The notes beneath the pieces were generated by a model that was not told the origin of the DNA, made no database searches, and saw only the letters and a program-made list of their open reading frames with translations. From an uncultured Pseudomonadota bacterium (GTDB lineage Bacteria; Pseudomonadota; Gammaproteobacteria; Burkholderiales; SG8-39), in NCBI GenBank assembly GCA_903921325.1, contig CAIXPL010000024.1, positions 1 to 64,000 on the forward strand: a DNA stretch of 64,000 bases. Direction: 5' to 3'. The position numbers were made by a program, and so were the translations under genes. Position 1 is the stretch's first letter, and each line of letters opens with the position of its first letter. Below, in pieces: positions 1-8,348 of this stretch.

Positions 1-14
1 GTCATAGTCTGCCC

Positions 15-142
15 GCACCATCGCACCATCGCACCATCGCACCATCGCACCATCGCACCATCGCACCATCGCACCATCGCACCATCGCACCATCGCACCA
101 TCGCACCATCGCACCATCGCACCATCGCACCTGCGCACCTGC
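15..142. repeat. 8-bp tandem repeat array upstream of selD
   Basis: Fourteen perfect head-to-tail copies of gcaccatc run from 15 to 126, followed by two variant copies (gcacctgc) to 142. There are no spacers, so this is a microsatellite-like array and not a CRISPR. It ends 35 bp before the selD start, so copy-number change would alter the selD leader. An open frame crosses it on the minus strand only because the repeat lacks stops; I do not call that frame a gene. Confidence 0.95.
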
Positions 143-177
143 GCAAGAACGCCCCGCCCTGAAATCCCTGTTGATCG

Positions 178-1233
178 ATGAATACCATGACACCTTCCCC
201 GATTCGCCTGACCTCGCTTGCCCACGGTGGTGGCTGCGGCTGCAAGATTGCACCCGGCGTGCTCACCGAAATTCTCAAGACCGCACCGATCACCCTGCCC
301 GCCGCGCTGATCGTTGGCAGTGAGAACAACGAGGATGCGGCGGTCTATCGCATCAACGATGACCAGGCCATTGTGGCCACGACTGATTTCTTCACCCCCA
401 TCGTCGATGATCCGTATGACTTCGGACGCATTGCTGCCACCAATGCGATCTCGGATATCTATGCGATGGGGGCACATCCCATTCTGGCTCTGGGTCTGCT
501 CGGCATGCCAATCAACACGCTACCGATCGAGACCATACGACGCATCACCGAAGGCGGCGCAGCGGTGTGCGCCGCGGCGGGCATCCCGGTGGCCGGTGGT
601 CATTCGATCGACACGGTCGAGCCGATCTATGGCTTGGTGGTCCTCGGTCTTATCGATCCGGCCAAACTCAAGCGCAACAATGGCGCTCGGGCGGGCGATC
701 GCCTCATTCTCGGTAAACCGCTGGGCGTGGGCATCCTGAGCGCCGCCCTCAAACAGGAAAGGCTCGATGCCGAGGGGTATCGGCAAATGATCGCCTACAC
801 CACCCAGCTCAACCGTCCGGGACTTGCGCTCGCCGAGTTAGAGGGCGTCCACGCGCTCACCGATGTGACCGGCTTTGGTCTGGCCGGCCACTTGCTGGAA
901 ATGTGCCGCGGTGCCGGTCTTGCCGCGCATGTGCAGTGGGATGCGCTGCCCTTCATCCCGACCGCGCTTGGCTTGGCGCAAGCGGGCGTGCACACCGGTG
1001 CATCGACGCGCAACTGGGCCGGCTACGGGCAGGATGTGCACCTGCCCGACGGGCTGGCCGAGTGGCAGCGCCATCTGCTCACTGATCCGCAAACCAGTGG
1101 TGGCCTGCTCGTCGCCTGCACAGGCGAGACCGAGGCGCAGGTTCATCAGATATTCAAGAACGAAGGTTTTGCCCAGGCGCACACGATTGGTGTCATGCGC
1201 GCAGGCCCCGTTGGCCTCTGGCTCGATCGCTAG
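178..1233 (+). CDS. selD: Selenide, water dikinase SelD (Cys form)
   Basis: SelD makes selenophosphate from selenide and ATP, the selenium donor for selenocysteine and 2-selenouridine in tRNA. The 351-aa protein has the family's normal length. Its N-terminal GGGCGCK motif (residues 17-23) places Cys20 and Lys23 where E. coli SelD has the catalytic Cys17 and Lys20, so this is a cysteine form. AIR[12 protein letters not shown] N- and C-terminal halves follow, with glycine-rich stretches such as DVTGFGLAGH and LTDPQTSGGLL. An alternative ATG lies at 187. The gene stands alone on the plus strand; its usual partner mnmH/selU is not in the window. An 8-bp repeat array occupies its leader. Confidence 0.95.
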   Translation: MNTMTPSPIRLTSLAHGGGCGCKIAPGVLTEILKTAPITLPAALIVGSENNEDAAVYRINDDQAIVATTDFFTPIVDDPYDFGRIAATNAISDIYAMGAHPILALGLLGMPINTLPIETIRRITEGGAAVCAAAGIPVAGGHSIDTVEPIYGLVVLGLIDPAKLKRNNGARAGDRLILGKPLGVGILSAALKQERLDAEGYRQMIAYTTQLNRPGLALAELEGVHALTDVTGFGLAGHLLEMCRGAGLAAHVQWDALPFIPTALGLAQAGVHTGASTRNWAGYGQDVHLPDGLAEWQRHLLTDPQTSGGLLVACTGETEAQVHQIFKNEGFAQAHTIGVMRAGPVGLWLDR

Positions 1234-1281
1234 CGATCGGACTGCGTGCCTTCACTGATAGGCCACGCGGTCACAACGCCG

Positions 1282-1333
1282 CCTGGCGAAGTCACTTGGT
1301 TCGTGAACCTGGCGAAGTCACTTGGTTCGTGAA
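1282..1333. repeat. Two perfect 26-bp tandem copies between selD and efp
   Basis: A 26-bp unit beginning cctggcgaagtcacttgg occurs twice back to back (1282-1307 and 1308-1333) in the 119-bp gap between the convergent selD and efp genes. No clear stem-loop with a T tract was seen. It is probably a recent slippage duplication. Confidence 0.9.
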
Positions 1334-1352
1334 CAAAGTCCTCGGCTGCTGC

Positions 1353-1913
1353 CTAGCCCTTGACGCGGCTGCGATACTCGTGGGTACGGGTGTCGATTTC
1401 GATCTTGTCACCGGTCGCGCAGAACAGCGGCACATTGATCTCAAAGCCTGATTTCAGCTTGGCGATCTTCATGACCTTGCCCGACGAATCACCGCGCACG
1501 GCCGGTTCGGTGTAGGCAATCTCGCGCACCAGCGACTGCGGCATTTCTACCGAGATCGGACGCTCGTTGTACAACACCACCTCGCACTCCATGCCTTCTT
1601 CGAGGTAGTTGATGACATCGCCCAGGTTTTCCTTGTCGACGTCAAACTGGTTGTAGTCGGCGTCCATGAAGGCATAAGAGGGCTCGGAGTAATACGAGTA
1701 GGTCACCTCCTTGCGCTCCAACTGCACCGTGTCGAACTTGTCATCGGCCCGGTACACAGCCTCGGTCGAGGATTCAGTCAGAAGATTCTTCAGCTTCATC
1801 TTCACCACCGACGCATTGCGCCCCGACTTGCTGAACTCGGCCTTCTGCACGACCATGGGCTCACCGCTCACCATGATGACATTGCCGGCTCTGACTTCCT
1901 GTGCGATTTTCAT
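1353..1913 (-). CDS. efp: Elongation factor P, arginine-rhamnosylation type
   Basis: EF-P relieves ribosomes stalled at polyproline stretches. The start at 1913 gives 186 aa beginning [11 protein letters not shown], the family's standard N-terminus; a frame open further upstream belongs to earP. The modification loop reads KSGRNASVV, with Arg at position 32. This is the form rhamnosylated by EarP, not the lysine form used with EpmA. The three-domain KOW/OB/OB layout is complete. The start codon overlaps the earP stop as ATGA, so the modifying enzyme and its substrate are translationally coupled. Confidence 0.97.
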   Translation of the reverse strand: MKIAQEVRAGNVIMVSGEPMVVQKAEFSKSGRNASVVKMKLKNLLTESSTEAVYRADDKFDTVQLERKEVTYSYYSEPSYAFMDADYNQFDVDKENLGDVINYLEEGMECEVVLYNERPISVEMPQSLVREIAYTEPAVRGDSSGKVMKIAKLKSGFEINVPLFCATGDKIEIDTRTHEYRSRVKG

Positions 1914-3397
1914 GCGGAATCCTGGCTGCTGGAGATAACCTGCGATTTTAGCTTGTCCTGGCAGAACTGCGCCAGTGCGCTCGCCAAATCGGCCTGCGAT
2001 TCGAGTGTTTGCGCCCAGCGCCGAGCGTGCGTGCACCATTCGGTCCAATGCTCGATCGCTTGCGGTAAACCAGCAGGTGCCGCTCCACCAGACCTGCTCG
2101 GCAGAGCACGATCGTCGTGGCCAACCTCGCTCGACGGACCACTCTTGACTATGCCCCCGCCTGCACCTGGCATCGATTCTTCGCCAATACTGCTGCCCTT
2201 GTGGGGGCTCATTCGGTTAAAACCATGCCAGAGTGTTCGCACCGCGCGGGCCAGCACCTCACTCATCCCCTCACAGTACCGATCCAGAAACGCATCGAGC
2301 TTCACCCGATGGGCCTCTTCGGCCTGCGGGTAGATATGCCAGATGAACGGCTTAGCTGCCCACTGGGCACGCACAAAGGAGTCCTCACCGCGCACGATGT
2401 TGAGATCGCTCGCCCACAGAATGTCATCGAATGCGATTTGCTCGACATAGGGCAGATAGCGAAGTTCCAGGGCGCCATGACGGCCCGCTGGATACCGGGC
2501 ATGCAAGCGCTCGCTGAGCGCGCCGGGGGCCACTGCCAGCACGCTGCTGCCATGCCCCACGGCAAGACGGGGACCACCCGCCGCTACCTCAGGCACCTTA
2601 CCGGTCACCTCACCGGTCGGCGCTACCGCCACCGACCCCGCTGCTGCTGCCGCCGACTCGCCAGCGTGTCCAGTCGCCTGGGAAAGGCCCTCGATCCACT
2701 GCGCCACTGGTGCGTCCGGATAGGCGAATATCGACACGACGAATCGCTCTGCATCTGGCGCAGCAAAGCCGCGCGCCTGCCACGCCCGCTCCCGGGCAAG
2801 CGCATCAAAAGCGTCGCGGCGTGCGCTCAGGTCGGCCTCTCGCAGCAGCCCCCCCGTGTCCGCATCGAAACCCGGGAAATAGAAAAATCTCTCAGACCCG
2901 GTTTTCGGGTGCGGCGACACGCGACCATGAAAGTCTCGCACCCACGGCTCGGCACTCAGGTATTCGAGAACGATCCACCGCACGGCCGCTTCGGGGTCCG
3001 CCTTCGCGCGCCCCGCCAATGCCCGGGCATAGCCAGGCGGCACCCCACAGCCAAAGCCCTCGAGCACGATCTGCGGCCAGTGGGCACGCGACTCGCAATC
3101 CGCTGCGCGATCGAAGTGCTCCGCACTCCAGTGCAAAATCGTGATTGCCCCGCCATAGCGCGCCGCAATGGCCTGCGGCATGACAACGCGACCCTCACCA
3201 TCGAGCTCAACAGAACGCAGCGCCTGCCCCCACAGCGGTTGAATCGCCTCGGGCTGATCCAGCCACAGGCGCACCTGCGCCCCCTGCTCGTCTGCCAGCT
3301 GCCGCGCCAGGCGCCAGCACACGCCGATGTCCCCGAGATTGTCGATCACCCGACAGAAGATCTCCCAGCGCTGTCCCGCCACCGCTCGATCAGGCAT
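1910..3397 (-). CDS. earP: EF-P arginine rhamnosyltransferase EarP, enlarged
   Basis: EarP transfers rhamnose from dTDP-L-rhamnose to Arg32 of EF-P. The start at 3397 gives MPDRAVAG then [20 protein letters not shown], the family's N-terminal signature. Asp19 and Asp23 correspond to the known catalytic-region aspartates, and the [10 protein letters not shown] sugar-nucleotide motif is present. At 495 aa it is about 110 residues longer than typical EarP (roughly 380). The excess lies in two low-complexity Ala/Gly/Ser/Pro-rich insertions, around residues 250-300 and 410-450, the second just before the C-terminal helix. The stop overlaps efp by ATGA, and the start overlaps the SOUL gene by 8 nt. 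Confidence 0.93.
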   Translation of the reverse strand: MPDRAVAGQRWEIFCRVIDNLGDIGVCWRLARQLADEQGAQVRLWLDQPEAIQPLWGQALRSVELDGEGRVVMPQAIAARYGGAITILHWSAEHFDRAADCESRAHWPQIVLEGFGCGVPPGYARALAGRAKADPEAAVRWIVLEYLSAEPWVRDFHGRVSPHPKTGSERFFYFPGFDADTGGLLREADLSARRDAFDALARERAWQARGFAAPDAERFVVSIFAYPDAPVAQWIEGLSQATGHAGESAAAAAGSVAVAPTGEVTGKVPEVAAGGPRLAVGHGSSVLAVAPGALSERLHARYPAGRHGALELRYLPYVEQIAFDDILWASDLNIVRGEDSFVRAQWAAKPFIWHIYPQAEEAHRVKLDAFLDRYCEGMSEVLARAVRTLWHGFNRMSPHKGSSIGEESMPGAGGGIVKSGPSSEVGHDDRALPSRSGGAAPAGLPQAIEHWTEWCTHARRWAQTLESQADLASALAQFCQDKLKSQVISSSQDSA

Positions 3398-3953
3398 TCG
3401 GCGACCAATCCGGAGCAATTTCAAACCAGATCTCATTGCGCCTTGCAAACCAGGGCATCCAGGGCGGGTCATAGCGCGCCCACTGCGGGCCACCGACCAC
3501 CGGCACATCGGCTGCATTGAGCGCGCGCTCAAGCAGTTCGCGCTGAATACGAAACCGCGCCTCGCTCCACATGCCGCTATAGCGCTGCGCCGCGACTCGA
3601 GCGTGGCGCAGTGCGCGGATGTGCACCAGCGGATCCTTCGGCAACGGCGTGCTGTCCAGTGTCCAGCGCCTGCCAATCGGAAACTGCAACACCGTACCCT
3701 CATCGGTGCTGTACTGGACATAGGGCACACCCACGGCAAGCTGGACTTTTTCACCGAGGGAAGTCGCCGGGCCACTACGGCGCCCTTCGTTCTCGCCGAG
3801 CAAATAGTTCGCCAGACGCCGAAAGCCCGCGGTGGCCGCCTTGGGCTTCTTGTCCACGATCAGCGTCTCGGCCACCAGTCGCGGCGCATAGCGCCGGATC
3901 TCGAAGCCCGCGCCCTGGTAGGCCACGTTATATTCAGGTTGTTCCAGCGGCAT
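3390..3953 (-). CDS. SOUL family haem-binding protein
   Basis: The 187-aa protein begins MPLEQPEYNVAYQGAGFEIR and continues RYAPRLVAET, the typical SOUL/HBP opening (E-P-x-Y-x-V, then an R-x-Y-x-P motif). The family binds haem or tetrapyrroles; bacterial members have no settled role. GGAA lies about 7 nt before the ATG. No signal peptide is visible. It overlaps the start of earP by 8 nt and so probably heads the SOUL-earP-efp transcript. A link between the SOUL protein and EF-P modification is not implied. Confidence 0.85.
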   Translation of the reverse strand: MPLEQPEYNVAYQGAGFEIRRYAPRLVAETLIVDKKPKAATAGFRRLANYLLGENEGRRSGPATSLGEKVQLAVGVPYVQYSTDEGTVLQFPIGRRWTLDSTPLPKDPLVHIRALRHARVAAQRYSGMWSEARFRIQRELLERALNAADVPVVGGPQWARYDPPWMPWFARRNEIWFEIAPDWSPNA

Positions 3954-4101
3954 GGTGTTGTTCCGGATCGGTCGATGGCGTTAGCGCGCCGCAGCGCTCA
4001 GGGGTATCCTGAGAGGCTCATGTCCACCGGGCCGTCCCAGGGGGCCGCGCAGCCGGACGCATTCTAACCGGCGCTGCGGGTGGCAGTTACCTTCACCGCC
4101 C

Positions 4102-5316
4102 ATGTCCCGATCGACCGACGCCCGCTTTGCCATCGCCCTCACCTCGGTGTCCCTGATCGGACCCTTGTCGATTCATATGTTCCTGCCGCTGATGCCAGCG
4201 GTCAAAGCCGATTTGGGCATCTCCAGCGCCCTGGTCGGCCTCGCCTTCAGCATGACGCTCTTCACGATTGCGATTGCCACGCTGGTCTACGGCGGCTTAT
4301 CGGATCGCTTTGGTCGGCGTCCGGTACTCCTCATCGGGCTCAGTCTGTTCCTCGCAGGCACGCTACTGAGCGCCCTCTCCACCGGCATCGCGAGCCTGTT
4401 TGCCGGGCGACTGCTGCAGGCCGTTGGTGCCGGCTGCGGGGTGACGCTCTCCCGTGCGATGGCACGCGACACCTACGGGGCCGATGGACTGGTACGGGTC
4501 ATTGCGCTACTGACCACCGCCTACACGCTCGGACCGATGACCGCGCCGTTGATTGGCGGTGCGCTACTCGACTGGCTCGGATGGCGCAGTGTGTTCTGGT
4601 TTGGTTTCATTGCCGGTTCAGTGATCCTGTGGGGTGCAATCACCGTGCTCAAGGAGACCCATGTCAATCGCGGCAAGCTGACTGAAGGGTTCTTTCGCAG
4701 TCACTTTCGACTGCTTGGCAATATGCGCTTCCTCGCTTACGTATCGCAATCGGGACTGTCCAGCGGCACCTTCATGGCAATGGCCACCGCCGCCCCGTTC
4801 ATGATGCGCGATCTGTTAGGACGCTCATCGAGCGAATTTGGTCTGTACTTCATGCTCTTTCCGCTGGGCTACTGTATTGGCACGTTCATCGCGAGTCGGC
4901 TTACTCACCGGTTCCGAATTGATTCGATGGTGTGGTTCGGTTCGGCATTCACCGCACTGGCTGTGCTTGGGCAGAGCATTTTCATTCTCTCCGGTCACCT
5001 CACACCGTTACTTATCTTTGTACCCGGATTTCTGGTGACCTTTGGTCAAGGTCTTGCATTGCCCAATGCGCAAGCCGGTGCAATCCGGGTCGATCCCCGT
5101 CTTGCCGGCACGGCTTCCGGCTTGGGTGTGTTCGTGCAAATGATGCTCGGTGCGTTTTTCTCGCAGCTCTACAGCCTGCTGGCCGATGGCACGGCCCGGC
5201 CCATGGTGTGGGTCGCCCTGGGCGGAGCATTGCTTACATTCATCACCGGGATGATTCCCGAGTACATGAACCGCTGCGCTCGCCTGCGAGCCCAGGCCGG
5301 CCCCGTGCAGGGCTAG
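4102..5316 (+). CDS. MFS drug efflux transporter, Bcr/CflA family
   Basis: The 404-aa protein has about 12 hydrophobic segments and the MFS motif A, GGLSDRFGRRPVLL, after the second helix. Further support comes from the LLQAVGAGCGVTLSRAMARD segment after helix 4, typical of the Bcr/CflA proton-coupled drug efflux branch. The start at 4102 gives MSRSTDARFAIALTS, matching the short cytoplasmic N-terminus of the family. The substrate cannot be read from sequence. It is a single-gene unit diverging from the SOUL gene, with about 150 bp between them. Confidence 0.9.
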   Translation: MSRSTDARFAIALTSVSLIGPLSIHMFLPLMPAVKADLGISSALVGLAFSMTLFTIAIATLVYGGLSDRFGRRPVLLIGLSLFLAGTLLSALSTGIASLFAGRLLQAVGAGCGVTLSRAMARDTYGADGLVRVIALLTTAYTLGPMTAPLIGGALLDWLGWRSVFWFGFIAGSVILWGAITVLKETHVNRGKLTEGFFRSHFRLLGNMRFLAYVSQSGLSSGTFMAMATAAPFMMRDLLGRSSSEFGLYFMLFPLGYCIGTFIASRLTHRFRIDSMVWFGSAFTALAVLGQSIFILSGHLTPLLIFVPGFLVTFGQGLALPNAQAGAIRVDPRLAGTASGLGVFVQMMLGAFFSQLYSLLADGTARPMVWVALGGALLTFITGMIPEYMNRCARLRAQAGPVQG

Positions 5317-5402
5317 CGCGGGCCGAGTGCGGCGTGGCGACGTCCTTGCGGGGCCCACCACCGCCGACACTGACGGCCAGCCATCGCAGGGGCAACCATC
5401 GA

Positions 5403-6608
5403 CTACTGCGGTGCGTACTGCCAGGTACCATCCTTGATGGTCGCCATGACCCGTGCGCGCTGATCGAGCCCGAGGTGGTCACTGGCGGTCATATTGAATA
5501 CGCCATGCGCGCCGCTCAGGTTATGGGTGGCCTCGATCGCATCGCGTAACGCAGCACGAAACTCAACCGTCCCCGGTTTCGCTTTCGCCAAGGCAAGCGG
5601 AATGGCATTCTTCAGAATCAATCCGGCATCCCAGGCGTGTGCGCCAAAGGCTGACACCGAGCCCTTGCCATACTTGGCTTCATAGTGGTTCACGTAATCC
5701 AGTGCCGACACCTTGACAGGATTGTCTGCCGGCAACTGCCGTGCCACCACCACCGGGCCGGTGGGCAGAAATGCGCCCTCCAGATCCTTGCCACCGACAC
5801 GCAGGAAGTCATTATTCGCCACACCGTGGGTCTGGTAGATCAGACCCGTGTAGCCACGCTCCTTGAGCGTCTTGTGCGGTAGCGCCGCAGGGGTTCCCGC
5901 GCCAACAATCAGCACCGCATCGGGATGCACCGACATCGCCTTCAGCACCTGACCGGTGACCGAGGTATCGGTACGATTGAATCGCTCGTTGGCGACAATC
6001 TCAAGCCGCTGGATACGCGCCGTCTTGTTGAATTCCTGCCACCAGCCCTCGCCATAGGCATCGGCAAATCCGATGAAGGCGACCTTGTGCACGCCCCGAT
6101 TGGACATATGCGCGGCAATCGCCGTGGCCATCATGATGTCATCCTGCGGTGTCTTGAACACCCACGAGCGCTTGGCATCCATCGGATTGATGATCGCCGC
6201 CGATGCGGCAAGCGAGATCATCGGCGTGCGTGCCTCGGCCACCACGTCAATCATGGCGAGAGAATTGGGTGTGATCGTCGAGCCAATGATGAGATCAACA
6301 TGATCCTCGCCAATCAGCTTTCGGGTATTGGTCACCGCGCGGGTGGTGTCGCTTGCATCATCGAGCACGATGTAATTGATTTTTTGCCCCGCAATCACCT
6401 GCGGCATCAGTTCAATGGAATTGCGCTCCGGAATGCCCAGCGAAGCAGCCGGTCCGGTGGACGACAGGGTCACGCCGATATTGACCTGCGCAAGCGCCGG
6501 AATCGCGAGGCCTGCCGCGAGCACGAGGCCGGCAGTCCAGCGGGCTGCAGGTTGCGGCGAACAACGCGAAACAGACGTTCGGCGTGCGGTGGCAGTGTTA
6601 CAGGTCAT
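5403..6608 (-). CDS. ABC transporter substrate-binding protein, branched-chain amino acid (LivK) type
   Basis: The start at 6608 follows a strong AAGGAGA site and gives a 401-aa precursor; another in-frame ATG at 6653 lacks such a site. A signal peptide with a hydrophobic core (AGLVLAAGLAIPALA) precedes QVNIGVTLSSTGPAASLG, the usual opening of periplasmic-binding-fold type 1 (Peripla_BP_6) proteins. In Burkholderiales this family often binds aromatic or organic acids as well as amino acids. The permease and ATPase genes are not nearby. It lies 78 bp downstream of the FeS/membrane subunit and may import the substrate of that pathway (inference). Confidence 0.9.
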   Translation of the reverse strand: MTCNTATARRTSVSRCSPQPAARWTAGLVLAAGLAIPALAQVNIGVTLSSTGPAASLGIPERNSIELMPQVIAGQKINYIVLDDASDTTRAVTNTRKLIGEDHVDLIIGSTITPNSLAMIDVVAEARTPMISLAASAAIINPMDAKRSWVFKTPQDDIMMATAIAAHMSNRGVHKVAFIGFADAYGEGWWQEFNKTARIQRLEIVANERFNRTDTSVTGQVLKAMSVHPDAVLIVGAGTPAALPHKTLKERGYTGLIYQTHGVANNDFLRVGGKDLEGAFLPTGPVVVARQLPADNPVKVSALDYVNHYEAKYGKGSVSAFGAHAWDAGLILKNAIPLALAKAKPGTVEFRAALRDAIEATHNLSGAHGVFNMTASDHLGLDQRARVMATIKDGTWQYAPQ

Positions 6609-6634
6609 GGGGACGGTCTCCTTATTTTTGTTTA

Positions 6635-6660
6635 ACTGCACATATTCGTTCACTGCACAT
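6635..6660 (-). promoter_or_regulatory. Direct repeat in the leader of the LivK-type gene
   Basis: The sequence actgcacat occurs twice, at 6635-6643 and 6652-6660, with a 17-bp period. It sits in the 78-bp gap before the binding-protein gene. The spacing is close to two helical turns, as in some operators. No regulator is identified. Confidence 0.3.
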
Positions 6661-6686
6661 CAGGACTGTTGATCCTGGTCAGAGGT

Positions 6687-8348
6687 TCAGCTCGCGCGTG
6701 CCGGGGCGCTCATGCGCGCCGGCGCCGCGTTGTGTCCCGAGCCACGCTGTGGCAGCCGCGGCAAGGCAAACCCTTGTTGATAGCCCGCCTTGACGATGAC
6801 CTGATACTTCCAGCCAAACCCGACGGCGAGCGCAATCAATCCGGTGGCGGCGGCAAACGGTGCCGCCACGGCGCTGGGCAGCAGAAATGCCGGTGCTGCG
6901 ATCAACAGGCTCACCACTTGTGCCGCCGGCTGCATCAGCCAGCCCAGACGCCGCAGCACCTGATGCGCGAGCGGTCCGACCCCTTCGGTGCGCGCATGCA
7001 CCACATAATCGCGCCAGACGATGGCGCGCAGGACGATCAGGATGAGCAGCCCATAGAGCGGTTCGAGCAGCACTGCGGGCGAGCTTGCCAGGTGCACCGG
7101 ATCAAGCGCCAACAACAGCAGCAGGACACCGGCCCCTTCGGCCAGACCACTCAAGCCAATCAGCAGCACAACGCGCCGTATCCGCCAGGCAGGAATGCCG
7201 CGCGCCTTGTACAGAATCATCGCCTGGCAGCCCAAGAACGCCAGCGCCGCGAGCGCAGCCACGCTGCAGGCAACGCCCGCCACGCCAGGCTCCGGACACC
7301 CTACGCTCGCGAACACCGCGGGATAGAACACCAGCACCGCGTAGAGCTCGCGGGTCATCCACGAGGTTTGCGGACGCAGCACCGCACGCCAGAAGCGCAG
7401 TTGGCGACCGATTTTGAGAAACACGCAAAATAGCCCGATGGCCATCAGCAGCCCCGCCAGTGCCATCACCGCAGGTAAGCGTGCGGGCGGCAAAATACCG
7501 ATCCACGCTGCCAACCAGGCCATCACCGCCAGGCCCGAACCGGCCCCGCCAAAACACCAGTTCATCGCCGCGCGCCAGTCCCAGAACCGCTGCAAGGGTC
7601 CGACCAGAGGATTGGCAAGATCGCTTTGCCGCGCATCGTCCTCATCGGCTGGCTTTGCGGCGCGACCGGGCACAGCCGGATGCGTATAGAGGTAACGAAT
7701 CTGCGGATGGGTGCCCAGTTCTTCGTGCATCTGGAAATTCTCACCAGCCGCGGTCAGGCGCGAGACATTGCTCTGCGGGTCGTTGTAGTCACCAAAGTGG
7801 ATGGCACTGGCAATACAGGCTGCCGCGCAGGCAGGGGATGCCGCCGGGTCGACACCCGGTACCAACCCTTGGGCGAGGCCCGCATCCACCCGATCGATGC
7901 AAAAGGTGCATTTTTGGGCCACGCCCCGGCGCTCGGGGTGCGCAGTGGCAAGCTCCTGCTCGGTGCGCTTTGATCCGAAATACCCACGTTCCTCATGCAT
8001 GATGGTGCGCGCCTGATAGGGGCAGGACACCGCACAGTAGGCGCAGCCGATGCACTGGTCATAGTCCATGGTCACCAGACCATCGGCGCGCTGACGGGTT
8101 GCGCCGGTGGGGCACACCGGCACACAGGGCGGCTCTTCACAGTGCTGGCAGCCCACCACCATGAACAGGCGCTCGACATCGGGGAACGTGCCCTGCTCGA
8201 CATCAATCACCCGGCGCCACTGCACCTCGGGGGGCGTGTCATTGGCGTGCTTGCAGGCCGCGGTACAGGTCTGGCACCCGACACAACGATTCAGATCGAT
8301 CGCCATGCCCCAGCGTGGGATGTAGTTTCCATTCGGCTCGTTCATCAT
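6687..8348 (-). CDS. Fused 4Fe-4S ferredoxin / membrane anchor subunit (PadC-PadD-like)
   Basis: The 553-aa protein joins two usual subunits. Residues 1 to about 200 are a DmsB/PadC-like electron-transfer domain with 16 cysteines in four groups (C22-C32, C67-C79, C99-C109, then C147/C150 with C174/C178), enough for four [4Fe-4S] clusters. From about residue 255 to 540 there are around eight hydrophobic helices resembling a DmsC/NrfD-type quinone-reacting anchor. Its start overlaps the molybdenum subunit's stop by ATGA. It probably carries electrons from the molybdenum enzyme to the quinone pool. PadC and PadD of known phenylacetyl-CoA oxidoreductase are separate 27- and 26-kDa chains. The Pad assignment is inferred, not proven. 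Confidence 0.8.
   Translation of the reverse strand: MMNEPNGNYIPRWGMAIDLNRCVGCQTCTAACKHANDTPPEVQWRRVIDVEQGTFPDVERLFMVVGCQHCEEPPCVPVCPTGATRQRADGLVTMDYDQCIGCAYCAVSCPYQARTIMHEERGYFGSKRTEQELATAHPERRGVAQKCTFCIDRVDAGLAQGLVPGVDPAASPACAAACIASAIHFGDYNDPQSNVSRLTAAGENFQMHEELGTHPQIRYLYTHPAVPGRAAKPADEDDARQSDLANPLVGPLQRFWDWRAAMNWCFGGAGSGLAVMAWLAAWIGILPPARLPAVMALAGLLMAIGLFCVFLKIGRQLRFWRAVLRPQTSWMTRELYAVLVFYPAVFASVGCPEPGVAGVACSVAALAALAFLGCQAMILYKARGIPAWRIRRVVLLIGLSGLAEGAGVLLLLLALDPVHLASSPAVLLEPLYGLLILIVLRAIVWRDYVVHARTEGVGPLAHQVLRRLGWLMQPAAQVVSLLIAAPAFLLPSAVAAPFAAATGLIALAVGFGWKYQVIVKAGYQQGFALPRLPQRGSGHNAAPARMSAPARAS

Noticed and set aside
15-142. Possible CRISPR array
   Set aside because: Repeat units are only 8 bp and directly adjacent, with no spacers and no cas genes.
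2117-3520. Long open plus-strand frame of 467 codons
   Set aside because: It is antisense to earP, whose conserved motifs are on the minus strand; the frame has no family-like sequence.
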